This document shows, piece by piece, positions 52,694 to 61,670 of a stretch of DNA of 64,000 bases (its first letter is position 1; every line of letters begins with the position of its first letter). Origin of the DNA: Marivivens aquimaris. GTDB taxonomy: Bacteria; Pseudomonadota; Alphaproteobacteria; Rhodobacterales; Rhodobacteraceae. The stretch spans positions 1,331,001 to 1,395,000 of the forward strand of contig NZ_JADBGB010000001.1 in NCBI RefSeq assembly GCF_015220045.1, in the 5' to 3' direction. Below the pieces are notes generated by a model that saw only the letters and a program-made list of their open reading frames with translations, was not told the origin of the DNA and searched no databases. The translations under genes and the position numbers were made by a program.

Positions 52694-53821
52694 ATGACGT
52701 TCCGGTTTATCCATTCCTCCGACCTTCATATCGGTCGCAAGTTCGCCAACATCCCGCAGGATGCCGACGGCAATATCCGTGGCCGCCTGATGGAAGCGCG
52801 GCACAACGCCATCGAAAAACTCGCCGCCGCCGCGCGTGATAACGGCGCTGGGCATGTGCTGCTCGCGGGCGATACGTTTGATACGCCGACGCCGTCGCCC
52901 TCGCTCGTCCGGCAAGCGCTGGCCGCGATGGGTGACGCGAGCGATGTGACGTGGTGGATCATCCCCGGCAACCACGACAACTTGCGCGGTGCCGAACCGC
53001 TTTGGGATATGATCGCGTCCGACGGCCCCGCCAACGTCCGTCCCGTGACCGAAGCCGCCCCGATCGAGGTCGAACCAAACGTCTACCTGCTGCCCTGCCC
53101 CGTCCAGTACCGCGCCAGCGGCACCGATCCGACCGAAGCGCTCATGCGTATGGAAACGCCCGAAGGCGCGCTGCGTATCGGCCTTGCCCACGGCGGCATT
53201 ACCGATTTCACCGAAAGCGGAGAGGTCATCGCAGCCGACCGCGACCGCACCGCTCGCCTTGATTATCTCGCGCTGGGCGACTGGCACGGCCGCATCGCCG
53301 TCAGCCCCCGCGTCCATTACTCCGGCAGCCCAGAACAGGACCGCTACAAGCACGGTCGCCGCGGGCTGTGTCTGCTCGTCTCGGTCGATGCCGGTGCCGA
53401 GCCCGATGTGACCGAGATCGAGACCGGCCATTTCCTTTGGCAGGAACTCCCGATGGACCTCGTCTCCGGCCAGAACCCCGCCGAGGAACTGGAGCGCCTG
53501 CTTCCCGCCTCCGGTCGTCGCAACGTGCTGCTGCGCGTCCGCGCGACAGGCTGGGCCGGCCTTGCCGACCATGCCGAACTGGAACGCGCGGTGATCAAGG
53601 TCGGACCCGAATTCGCGTGCTTCGACCTGAGGGCCGAGGCACTGCGGGCGCGCTATGACCCCACAGACCTCGACGAGATTGACAGCAGTGGCGGCGCGCT
53701 TCGCATCACCGCCGAAGCCCTCATGACCGAGGCCAGCGATGCGCTGTCCGAAGATGACCGCTCCATCGCGGCGGAGGCCCTCGCACGGCTTTACAGCTAC
53801 GTGAAGGAGGACGCGCAATGA
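52694..53821 (+). CDS. SbcD-like metallophosphoesterase (DNA repair exonuclease)
   Basis: 375 residues. Calcineurin-like nuclease: FIHSSDLHIGRKF (DxH), LLAGDTFDTPTPS (GDxxD), WWIIPGNHDNLRG (GNHD), GLAHGGITDF and YLALGDWHGRIAVS. The SbcD/Mre11 group cuts double-strand break ends and hairpins with an SMC-like ATPase. The 3' end overlaps the ATPase gene by four bases (ATGA). The sequence after the phosphoesterase core is shorter and different from E. coli SbcD, so this is a relative rather than the standard protein. Confidence 0.9.
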   Translation: MTFRFIHSSDLHIGRKFANIPQDADGNIRGRLMEARHNAIEKLAAAARDNGAGHVLLAGDTFDTPTPSPSLVRQALAAMGDASDVTWWIIPGNHDNLRGAEPLWDMIASDGPANVRPVTEAAPIEVEPNVYLLPCPVQYRASGTDPTEALMRMETPEGALRIGLAHGGITDFTESGEVIAADRDRTARLDYLALGDWHGRIAVSPRVHYSGSPEQDRYKHGRRGLCLLVSVDAGAEPDVTEIETGHFLWQELPMDLVSGQNPAEELERLLPASGRRNVLLRVRATGWAGLADHAELERAVIKVGPEFACFDLRAEALRARYDPTDLDEIDSSGGALRITAEALMTEASDALSEDDRSIAAEALARLYSYVKEDAQ

Positions 53822-56397
53822 AGATCCGCGCTATCGAGCTCCACAACGTCCGCCGCTTCACCGACCCCGTCCGCATCGACAATTTCGGCGACGGCCTGAA
53901 CGTCCTGTGCGAGGCAAACGAGTTCGGCAAATCCACCATCTTCGACTCGTTGCACGCTGTTTTCTTTACGAAATCCGGCAGCACGGCGAAGGACATCAAA
54001 GCGCTCCGCCCCCACAGCGGCGGCCCCGTCTCCATCGGCGTCGAGGTCGAAACCGGCGGCGAGGTTTTCACCATCCGCAAGCGCTGGTTCTCAAAGGCCG
54101 AAACGAAAGTGTTCCAAGGCGCCAGCCTCATCGCGCAGGCCGACGCGGCAGAGGACTGGATCAGCCGCCTTCTGGGTCAGGACGGCACCGGCCCCGCAGG
54201 ACTGGTGTGGGTACGTCAGGGCCTCACGGACCTCGGCACGGGCGCGAAAGACTCGCTCGAAGCACGCCGCGATCTGATGTCCTCGGTCAGCGAAGAGGTC
54301 GAACTGATGACCGGCGGCCGCCGCATGGACGCGGCCCTGAAGCGCTGCGAGGAAGACCTCGCCGTGCTCGCCACCAACACCGGCAAAGCCCGCGCCGGCG
54401 GCCCATGGAAAGCCGCCGAAGACCGCGTCGCGGAGCTGACCGAGCGGCGAAATGCTCTGCAAATCTCCGCCGACCAACTGGCCGAAGCGCTCCGCGACCG
54501 CACCGCCGCTCGCAAACGCCTCGCCAGCCTAAACGATCCCGACGAGGCAGAGGCGCGAAAGGTCAAACTGGCGGATGCAAAGACCGCATTCGAGGCCGCA
54601 ACGAAGTTCGCCGATGACCTCGAAGGCCTACAGCGCAAGGCCGATCTGGCGAAACTTACGCATCAGCAAGCCGCGGAGAAATGCGAGCGCGTGACGGCAG
54701 CTATGGCTGAACACGAGACCGCAAAACGCCTCGTGATGGATGCCGTCGACAAAGCGAACAGCGCCGAGGCGAAGTTCGAGGACGCGCTGCAGGCCGACGA
54801 CGCCGCGAAGAGCGCGGTCGACATCGCAGCCGCAGCGACCACCAAAGCCTCCGCCGACCTGCGCCGCGCCGAACGTGCCGCGAGCGCTCAGGAAAGCGCG
54901 GCCCGCCGCGAGGAGAAAGAAGCGCAAATCAAGGCCGCCGAGGACGCGCGGACCAAGGTCGAAACCACCGCCGCCGCGATTACCGGACCCGACGCGAAGG
55001 CACTGCAAAAGGTCGAGGACCTAGCGCGGGCTGTGGCGAACGCCATCGCCATTCGTAACGCCAGCGCACCGAATATCGTGGCGCATTATGACGGCACCAC
55101 CGCGCTCAACATCGACGGGCAAGATATTGAAAACGGGAAACTTATCCCGATCAGCCGCAATACGCGGATCATGGTGCCTGGTGTGGGATCGCTGGACATC
55201 CGTCCGCCGGAAAGCGGCAACGCTGATCAGGTCGCAGTAGCAGAGGCAGCGCTGCGGGTAGCACTGGAAACGCTCGGCGCGGAAACCATCGAAGAAGCCC
55301 GCGCGCGGGCAGCTGCGCGCCAGAATGCAGAGGTCGCACACCGCGAGACGAAGGCGTCCTTTAATGCCCTCGCCCCCGATGGCATCGACGCGATCCGTGC
55401 GCAATTGGCCAAACTGCCGGAGCCCGAGGAGGCTGAGGGCGCGCCTGTTCTGGAGGCCGCGACCAAGGCCCTAGAGGCGGCTCAGACCACCGAAAAGGAG
55501 CTGCGCGCAAAGGCCGAAACCACGCGTCATCAGCTTGGCGAGGCGACAAACGAACGGGGTGTCGCGCAGGCCAACTTGAACAACGCAAACGACCGTCTGG
55601 CGCGGGCGCTGGCCGTTTTGCCCGAAGGCGGCGCGGATCAGGAGCACTTGCAGGCCGAGGCGGAGAAGGCCCGCCGCACGTGGGCGACACTGGATGAGGA
55701 ATGCCAAGCCAAGGCCGCGAACGCGCCCGATCTGGAGATGGCGAAGGCGAGTTACACGCGGCTGCAATCCGCGGACGAGATGATCGCCAAGGACATTGCG
55801 GCGCTGGAAGGCCAGATCCTCGTGCTGAACGAGCGGATCAAGCACGCCTCGGGCGACGCGGTAGAGGAAGAACTCGCCGAGACCGCACAGGAACTGGAGG
55901 TCGCCGAAGCGACCCTCCGCCACATCGTGCGCGAGGTCGCGGTACTGCAACGCCTGAAGACCGCACTGACGGGCGCGAGGACCGAAGCGCGGGATCGCTA
56001 TTTCGCGCCGGTGGCCAGGGAATTGCGGCCCCTGCTGAACCTGCTCTGGCCCGAGGCAGAGCTTGAGTGGTCCGAGGATAACCTGCTGCCGACTTCGCTG
56101 AAACGCGGAACGGTGGCGGAGGATCTGTCGATCCTGTCGGGCGGCACGCAGGAGCAGATCGCGCTCTTGGTCCGCCTCGCGTTTGCGCGGATGCTGTCCA
56201 ATGCAGGACGGTCGGCGCCGGTGATCCTCGACGATGCGCTTGTGTTCACGGACGACGACCGGATCGAGCGGATGTTCGACGCGCTGCACCGTCAGGCGAG
56301 CGATATCCAGATCATCGTGCTGACCTGCCGCCAGCGGGCCTTCCGCGATCTGGGCGGCCAGATGCTCACCCAATCACCCGCGCAATTCATCGACTAA
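53818..56397 (+). CDS. SbcC/Rad50-like AAA ATPase without zinc hook
   Basis: 859 residues. N-terminal ATPase lobe with LNVLCEANEFGKSTIFDSLH, in which the first glycine of Walker A is replaced by Glu. Long Ala/Glu/Lys-rich coiled coils follow (about 180 to 390 and 480 to 740). C-terminal lobe has the signature LSGGTQEQIALLVRLAFA and Walker B APVILDDALVFTDDDRIE. In place of a CxxC zinc hook the middle holds a small beta-rich insert (HYDGTTALNIDGQDIENG, then PGVGSLDIRPP). It should work with the coupled phosphoesterase on DNA ends. Half the length of typical coiled coils in E. coli SbcC. Confidence 0.88.
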   Translation: MKIRAIELHNVRRFTDPVRIDNFGDGLNVLCEANEFGKSTIFDSLHAVFFTKSGSTAKDIKALRPHSGGPVSIGVEVETGGEVFTIRKRWFSKAETKVFQGASLIAQADAAEDWISRLLGQDGTGPAGLVWVRQGLTDLGTGAKDSLEARRDLMSSVSEEVELMTGGRRMDAALKRCEEDLAVLATNTGKARAGGPWKAAEDRVAELTERRNALQISADQLAEALRDRTAARKRLASLNDPDEAEARKVKLADAKTAFEAATKFADDLEGLQRKADLAKLTHQQAAEKCERVTAAMAEHETAKRLVMDAVDKANSAEAKFEDALQADDAAKSAVDIAAAATTKASADLRRAERAASAQESAARREEKEAQIKAAEDARTKVETTAAAITGPDAKALQKVEDLARAVANAIAIRNASAPNIVAHYDGTTALNIDGQDIENGKLIPISRNTRIMVPGVGSLDIRPPESGNADQVAVAEAALRVALETLGAETIEEARARAAARQNAEVAHRETKASFNALAPDGIDAIRAQLAKLPEPEEAEGAPVLEAATKALEAAQTTEKELRAKAETTRHQLGEATNERGVAQANLNNANDRLARALAVLPEGGADQEHLQAEAEKARRTWATLDEECQAKAANAPDLEMAKASYTRLQSADEMIAKDIAALEGQILVLNERIKHASGDAVEEELAETAQELEVAEATLRHIVREVAVLQRLKTALTGARTEARDRYFAPVARELRPLLNLLWPEAELEWSEDNLLPTSLKRGTVAEDLSILSGGTQEQIALLVRLAFARMLSNAGRSAPVILDDALVFTDDDRIERMFDALHRQASDIQIIVLTCRQRAFRDLGGQMLTQSPAQFID

Positions 56398-57294
56398 TCA
56401 GTTCCCTCGCGCGGCCTTCCGGTACTCTGCGGGGGAGACATTGTTGGCGTCGGTGAAGGCGGCGTAGAAGCTGGAAAGCGACTGGAACCCGCTGTCGAGC
56501 GCGATGGTCACGATCTTACTGTCGGTTTCGGTCAGCAGCATCCTTGCATGCGAAAGGCGAGTGCGCGTGAGGTGGTGTTTGATCGACACGCCCATCACTT
56601 CGCGAAAGACCGAGGTCGCGCGGCTGGCCGACAGATTGATCGCTTCCGCCACGTCACCGACCGTAATCGGGGCGGAGAAGTTGTCCGCCACGAACCGCAG
56701 GATGTCCTCCACATGGCGCATGGTGCGGGCGTCGGATTCGATGACGGAGCCGACGTTGGCGGGGTCCAGACGCACGGTCCAACCCTCCAGTCCGAAGCGC
56801 CGCAGACGGGTCGCGATCTCGTCCAGATGGGTGCGCCGCCACGAGGTGTCCTTGCGGTGACGCTCCTCCCAGAGGCGTTCGAAAAACGCGTTATCGCGGG
56901 TGCAATTGGGGCCTGTGCTGAGCACCGCGCCGTTCTGCAGCGCTTTCACCAGACGCTCCGGCAGGCCCCAGCGCAGGAACTGGCCAAGCGACAGATAAAT
57001 GTTCGTTATCCGCCCCTTACCGATCACATCTTTCACCATGTGCGGCTGCGCGCCCCAGAAAATCGTCAGCTCGTCACGCATGATTTTCACCGGAACACCG
57101 GCGAAGGAATAGACCATGTCGCAGCCTTCGAGAAAGTTGATCTCGACCGAGGTGTGGTGATGGAACGGCGTATCGAAAAGGTCGGGCACATGGCGCTCGA
57201 TCATGAACTCGTTGGCCGCAGGCATCCGCTCGCGGTCGTGCTGTTCGGAATACGGGACGACGTCGGCGACATCGGTCGGTCGGAACTTGTTCAT
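56398..57294 (-). CDS. AraC-family transcriptional regulator
   Basis: 298 residues. N-terminal cupin-like sensor (FHHHTSVEINFLEGCDMVYS) and C-terminal double HTH (VGDVAEAINLSASRATSVFR and ALDSGFQSLSSFYAAFTDAN). Divergent from the ABC importer operon and probably its activator, as AgpT is for the rhizobial alpha-galactoside genes. Direct repeats in the gap are likely operators. A coding overlap-free, 124-base intergenic region separates it from the binding-protein gene. Confidence 0.92.
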   Translation of the reverse strand: MNKFRPTDVADVVPYSEQHDRERMPAANEFMIERHVPDLFDTPFHHHTSVEINFLEGCDMVYSFAGVPVKIMRDELTIFWGAQPHMVKDVIGKGRITNIYLSLGQFLRWGLPERLVKALQNGAVLSTGPNCTRDNAFFERLWEERHRKDTSWRRTHLDEIATRLRRFGLEGWTVRLDPANVGSVIESDARTMRHVEDILRFVADNFSAPITVGDVAEAINLSASRATSVFREVMGVSIKHHLTRTRLSHARMLLTETDSKIVTIALDSGFQSLSSFYAAFTDANNVSPAEYRKAARGN

Positions 57295-57333
57295 AGCTAC
57301 TCAACTCAAACTCTTTTTCTAGAATTGCACAGT

Positions 57334-57363
57334 TTTCCGGAAACACACAGTCATTTTCAGGAA
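57334..57363. promoter_or_regulatory. 21-bp-spaced direct repeats, candidate AraC operator
   Basis: TTTCCGGAA (57334 to 57342) and TTTCAGGAA (57355 to 57363) match at eight of nine bases and start 21 bases apart, two helical turns, the normal spacing of AraC-family half-sites. CACAGT also stands before each (57328 and 57346). Confidence 0.45.
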
Positions 57364-57418
57364 GTCTCCGTCAGCGATCTGCTGCCTCATGAACGCACCT
57401 TTAGGGAGGAGACTATCA

Positions 57419-59443
57419 ATGAAAGATTCGAGAAAGCTTGCGAGCTTACTCGCCGTCGGAGTTTGCGCGGCTGCACTTTATGCGGGAACTTCGATTGCGG
57501 ATCCCATGCCGGAAGAGCAGAGCCTCGCCGGTCTGGAATACGATCTGATCGGCCGTGACGATCTGTGGACCTACGAAGCACTGCCCGAGTACCATCAGGC
57601 CCCGTTCCTCGACGCGCTCGTGGAAAGCGGTGCGCTGCCGCCGGTGGAGGACCGGTTGCCAGCAGAGCCGCTCGTGATGCAAGCAGGCGCCATGTCGGCC
57701 GGTATCGGTGAATACGGCGGCGTGTTCCGCCACGTGATCGGTGGCCGTCCGGAAGGCTGGAACATCCTTGCCGGTCAGCATCAGGGCTGGGGCGGTATCA
57801 ACATGGCCACGCAGGAATGCCTCGTGCGTCAGGGTCCGCGCTGGCAGGTTCGCCCCGAAGAGCAAACCGGACCGCTTCCGAACCTCGCCAAGAGCTGGGA
57901 ATGGAACGACGAAATGACCGAACTGACCATGCACCTCGTAGAGGGCGCGAAGTGGTCGGACGGCGATCCCTTCGACACCGAGGACATCGCGTTCTGGTAT
58001 GACGACAACGTCCAGAATGCCGACATCAATTCGCGCATTTCCAAGGATGCATTCGGTGGCGGCGCGTCGCTCGAAGTCATCGACGATTACACCTTCAAGT
58101 TCGTGTTCCCGACCGCACAGTCGAACACCGTGGTCGAGGGCCTTGCCTATATCCAAGGCTGCCCCGGTCCGAGCCACGTGCTCAAGGACTTCCACCCCGA
58201 CTACAACGCGGACATGAACTACGACGACTATCTGAACGCGATGCCTGCCGATGCGGTGCCGATCCCCGTCATGGGCGCTTGGGTTCCGGTCGAGCACAAG
58301 CCGGACGAGCTCGTCATCATGCGCCGCAACCCCTACTATTTCAAAGTGGACAGCGACGGGAACCAGCTTCCGTACATCAACGAGATGCACTTCAAGCTGA
58401 CCACATGGGATGACCGCACCACGCAGGCCGTTGCCGGCACCGGTGACTGGTCGAACATGGAAAACCCGGGCAACTTCGTTGAGGCGCTGAAGCAGAGCCA
58501 GGACGAGAACTCGCCGGTTTCGGCCAAGTTCGGTCCGCGCACCCTTTCGTGGCGCATCGAGCTGAACTTCGCGCAGAACATGACCGACGACCCGTACGAG
58601 CAGGAACTGCGCGGCCTCTTCCGCGAGCTTCCGTTCCGTCAGGCGCTCAGCCACGCGATTGACCGTGATGCGGTCGGTCAGGCACTGGCCCGCGGTCCGT
58701 TCGCCTACCCGTACATCGGCGGTTTTGCGTCGGGTTCGCCCTACTACGATCCGGAATATTCGGTCTACACCCCGTTCGATCAGGACAAGGCCAAGGAACT
58801 GCTCGCAGGTCTGGGTCTTGAAGACACCGACGGCAACGGCGTTCTGAACATGCCGGGCACCGGTGAGGATCTGGTCATCGACATGACCTACAAGCCGCAG
58901 CGGACCGACGACCGCAAGCAGATGGACGCCGTGACCTCGCAACTGGCCGAGGTTGGTATCCGCGTTCTGCCCAAGACCGTGGACGAAACCAGTTTCGATC
59001 CGATGCGCAACGCGGGCGACTTCAGCGCGATCCTGCAACGTGCGAACTTCGTGCTGCCGACCCGTGAAGCTTGCGGCAACCTGCCCGTTTCGGACATCTG
59101 CCCGCCGTTCCACCTGTCGGGCCCCGATGGACGTGACAGCCTGCCGTTCGAAGAGCGTCTGACCGCGATCACCAACGAGATGAGCGCGACCGACGACGCC
59201 GAAAAGCAGACCGAACTGGCCAATGAGATGGAGCAACTCCTGACCGAAAACCTCTATAATATCGGTCTGGTGCAGGTGCCTGCCGCGCTTCTGGTCAACA
59301 AGCGTGTCCAGAACGCACACCCCGGCACGCCTGTGTTCATGTATGAATGGGCAGAAGATGCTGTGATCCGCGAGCGCCTCTGGGTGCCTGCCGACCAGCA
59401 GATGGAGGAAATCCTCCCGGGAACCGTGGCTGTTTACGAATAA
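57419..59443 (+). CDS. ABC transporter substrate-binding protein, family 5 (peptide/oligosaccharide type)
   Basis: 674 residues. Signal peptide (KLASLLAVGVCAAALYAGTS, then IADP). Family-5 features include NLAKSWEWNDEMTELTMHLV, EGAKWSDGDPFDTEDIAFWY, LPFRQALSHAIDRDAVGQAL and FDQDKAKELLAGLGL. The length exceeds standard DppA (about 530) and matches the large group that includes AgpA. The ATG at 57419 follows AGGGAGGAG. With two permeases, a fused ATPase and a GH4 glycosidase downstream, the ligand is probably an alpha-galactoside such as raffinose or melibiose, though a peptide cannot be excluded. Confidence 0.9.
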   Translation: MKDSRKLASLLAVGVCAAALYAGTSIADPMPEEQSLAGLEYDLIGRDDLWTYEALPEYHQAPFLDALVESGALPPVEDRLPAEPLVMQAGAMSAGIGEYGGVFRHVIGGRPEGWNILAGQHQGWGGINMATQECLVRQGPRWQVRPEEQTGPLPNLAKSWEWNDEMTELTMHLVEGAKWSDGDPFDTEDIAFWYDDNVQNADINSRISKDAFGGGASLEVIDDYTFKFVFPTAQSNTVVEGLAYIQGCPGPSHVLKDFHPDYNADMNYDDYLNAMPADAVPIPVMGAWVPVEHKPDELVIMRRNPYYFKVDSDGNQLPYINEMHFKLTTWDDRTTQAVAGTGDWSNMENPGNFVEALKQSQDENSPVSAKFGPRTLSWRIELNFAQNMTDDPYEQELRGLFRELPFRQALSHAIDRDAVGQALARGPFAYPYIGGFASGSPYYDPEYSVYTPFDQDKAKELLAGLGLEDTDGNGVLNMPGTGEDLVIDMTYKPQRTDDRKQMDAVTSQLAEVGIRVLPKTVDETSFDPMRNAGDFSAILQRANFVLPTREACGNLPVSDICPPFHLSGPDGRDSLPFEERLTAITNEMSATDDAEKQTELANEMEQLLTENLYNIGLVQVPAALLVNKRVQNAHPGTPVFMYEWAEDAVIRERLWVPADQQMEEILPGTVAVYE

Positions 59444-59521
59444 GCCGCATCCCACCCGACGGTTCGGCCTCTTCGGGGGCCGAACCACAAAGCCCACCGC
59501 TATGCTCGTCAGGACTACGTG

Positions 59522-60544
59522 ATGGACCTACTCGGTTTCCTATTGAAGCGGCTCGCCGCGACCATCCCCTTGCTTATCGCAATTTCTATCGTCTCGTTTC
59601 TCATCATTCAGGCCGTGCCCGGAGACTACGTGGACCGATGGATGTCCGCGACGCAGGCGCAAACGGGCAAATCCTATGACGAGCTTCTGCCGCAGGCGAC
59701 CGCCATGCGCGAACGTCTCGGCCTCGATCAGCCGGTTGCCATCCAGTACCTCGTCTGGGTCAAGGACATCGTGACCGACTTCGATTTCGGCATGTCCTTC
59801 CGCCACAACCGCCCCGTCACCGAGGTCATCGGCGTCCGCCTTCCGCGCACCCTGCTGCTGGCGATCTCTACCGTGATCCTGTCGCAGGTCATCGGCGTGC
59901 TGCTGGGCATCTATGCCGCGACGAACCAGTACAAACTGGGCGACAACTTCGCGACGATCATCGCCTTCCTCGGCATTGTGATCCCGAAGTTCGTGATCTC
60001 GCTCGTCATCCTCTATCTTCTCGCCTTTGTCTGGCACTCGCCCTACATCGGCGCCGTCAACTCGGCTCAGTTCATCCTGCAAGACCACTGGTCGCTGGCC
60101 AAGTTCTGGGACTTCCTCAAACACGTCTGGCCCGTGCTGCTCGTGTCGATCTGGGCCGGTCAGGCCTACACCACGCGCATGATGCGGGGGAACCTGCTCG
60201 ACACGCTGAACATGCAATACGTTGAGACCGCCCGCGCCAAGGGTCTGTCCAAGCGCAAGGTGCTGTTCAAGCACGCCGTTCCGAACGCGCTGCATCCCGT
60301 GGTGATGAACCTCGGCACCCGCTTCGACTATATGATCAAGGGCGAGATCGAGATTGCGATCGTCCTCGGCATTCCGACTGTCGGCCCGCTGATCCTCAGT
60401 TCGGTTGCCGACCGCGACATGTATGTGGTCGCTGCGATCTTCATGATGGTCGCGGTGCTGCTCGTCCTCGGCAACCTCTTTGCCGACCTCCTTCTGGCGC
60501 TCATCGACCCGCGCGTGCGCCGTGCCACCCTGTCGCGTGCGTGA
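59522..60544 (+). CDS. ABC transporter permease, DppB type
   Basis: 340 residues, six hydrophobic helices. FLLKRLAATIPLLIAISIVS at the start, RLPRTLLLAISTVILSQVIG, and the EAA loop MQYVETARAKGLSKRKVLFK followed by HAVPNALHPVV. This is the longer first permease of family-5 importers. It forms the channel with the next permease. ATG at 59522 is preceded by a GTG; start within one codon uncertain. Confidence 0.94.
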   Translation: MDLLGFLLKRLAATIPLLIAISIVSFLIIQAVPGDYVDRWMSATQAQTGKSYDELLPQATAMRERLGLDQPVAIQYLVWVKDIVTDFDFGMSFRHNRPVTEVIGVRLPRTLLLAISTVILSQVIGVLLGIYAATNQYKLGDNFATIIAFLGIVIPKFVISLVILYLLAFVWHSPYIGAVNSAQFILQDHWSLAKFWDFLKHVWPVLLVSIWAGQAYTTRMMRGNLLDTLNMQYVETARAKGLSKRKVLFKHAVPNALHPVVMNLGTRFDYMIKGEIEIAIVLGIPTVGPLILSSVADRDMYVVAAIFMMVAVLLVLGNLFADLLLALIDPRVRRATLSRA

Positions 60545-60554
60545 GGGGGACACA

Positions 60555-61670
60555 ATGACCGACCAGACAATGAACGCCGAAGAAGTACAGGCCACCAATG
60601 GCCTCAGCTACTGGCAACTCGTCCGCCGCCGCTTTGTCCGCAACCGCTACGGCATGGTGGGCCTGATCGCCGCGATGATCGTGATCATTATGGCCGTCTT
60701 TGCGGGCTTCATCGCGCCCTACGGTGTGGAGACCAAGGACCGCACCGCCATCTATCAACCGCCGCAAGGCATCCACATCATCGCGCCCGAAGGCGGCCTG
60801 ACCCGTCCCTACGTGATGGGCTGGGGCGAAGAGATGGACCCTGTGACTTACGAGATCACCTTTGCCCCCGACCCCGAACTGCGCCGCGATCTCGCGCTGT
60901 TCGTCGAGGGGACGGAGTGGACGTTCCTCGGCCTGACGTTCGACACGCACCTTTTCGGTACGGCGGACGGCTCTCCGTTCCACCTGCTCGGCACGGACTC
61001 GCTGGGGCGCGACGTGTTCTCCCGCATGGTCTGGGGTACCCGCGTGACGCTGCTGATGGGCGTGCTCGTTACTGCCGCCGCGCTGGTGATCGGCACTACG
61101 GTAGGCGTCGCCTCGGGCTACTTCGGCGGCACGTTCGACCTGATCGTGCAGCGGATCGTGGAGTTCGTCAAAAGCTTCCCCGACCTGCCGCTCTACCTCG
61201 CGCTGGTGGCTGTTCTACCGCGCAGGGCCGAGCCGATGACCATCTTCATCATGTTCGCCGCGATCCTCGTGCTCCTTCGTTGGGCGGACCTCTCGCGGGA
61301 ACTGAGGGGCAAGGTCATTTCCATCCGCACGATGGATTACGTCCGCGCGGCAGAGGCCGTCGGCGCCAAAGACAGCCGTATCCTCACCCGCCACATCGTA
61401 CCAAACACCTCGTCCCACATGATCGTCTGGGCGACCTATCAGCTGCCGGAAGTCATCCTGCTGGAAAGCTTCCTGTCGTTCCTCGGCGTGGGCGTTCAGG
61501 CCCCGATGGTCAGCTGGGGCACCATGCTGAACCAGGTGCGCGACTTCCAGTCGTTCGCCGCTGCGCCGTGGCTGATGGCTCCCGTCGGCATGATCGTCAT
61601 CTCCGTGCTTGCCTTCAACGCCTTTGGCGACGGTATGCGCGACGCAATGGACCCGTATTCCAATGACTGA
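60555..61670 (+). CDS. ABC transporter permease, DppC type
   Basis: 371 residues. Cytoplasmic N-terminus (LVRRRFVRNRYGMVGLIAAM is the typical opening), an unusually long periplasmic loop (about 55 to 150) before LGTDSLGRDVFSRMVWGTRV, then helices and the EAA loop VRAAEAVGAKDSRILTRHIV followed by PNTSSHM. It pairs with the upstream permease. The 3' end overlaps the ATPase gene by eight bases. GAGGGGGACA precedes the ATG. Confidence 0.94.
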   Translation: MTDQTMNAEEVQATNGLSYWQLVRRRFVRNRYGMVGLIAAMIVIIMAVFAGFIAPYGVETKDRTAIYQPPQGIHIIAPEGGLTRPYVMGWGEEMDPVTYEITFAPDPELRRDLALFVEGTEWTFLGLTFDTHLFGTADGSPFHLLGTDSLGRDVFSRMVWGTRVTLLMGVLVTAAALVIGTTVGVASGYFGGTFDLIVQRIVEFVKSFPDLPLYLALVAVLPRRAEPMTIFIMFAAILVLLRWADLSRELRGKVISIRTMDYVRAAEAVGAKDSRILTRHIVPNTSSHMIVWATYQLPEVILLESFLSFLGVGVQAPMVSWGTMLNQVRDFQSFAAAPWLMAPVGMIVISVLAFNAFGDGMRDAMDPYSND

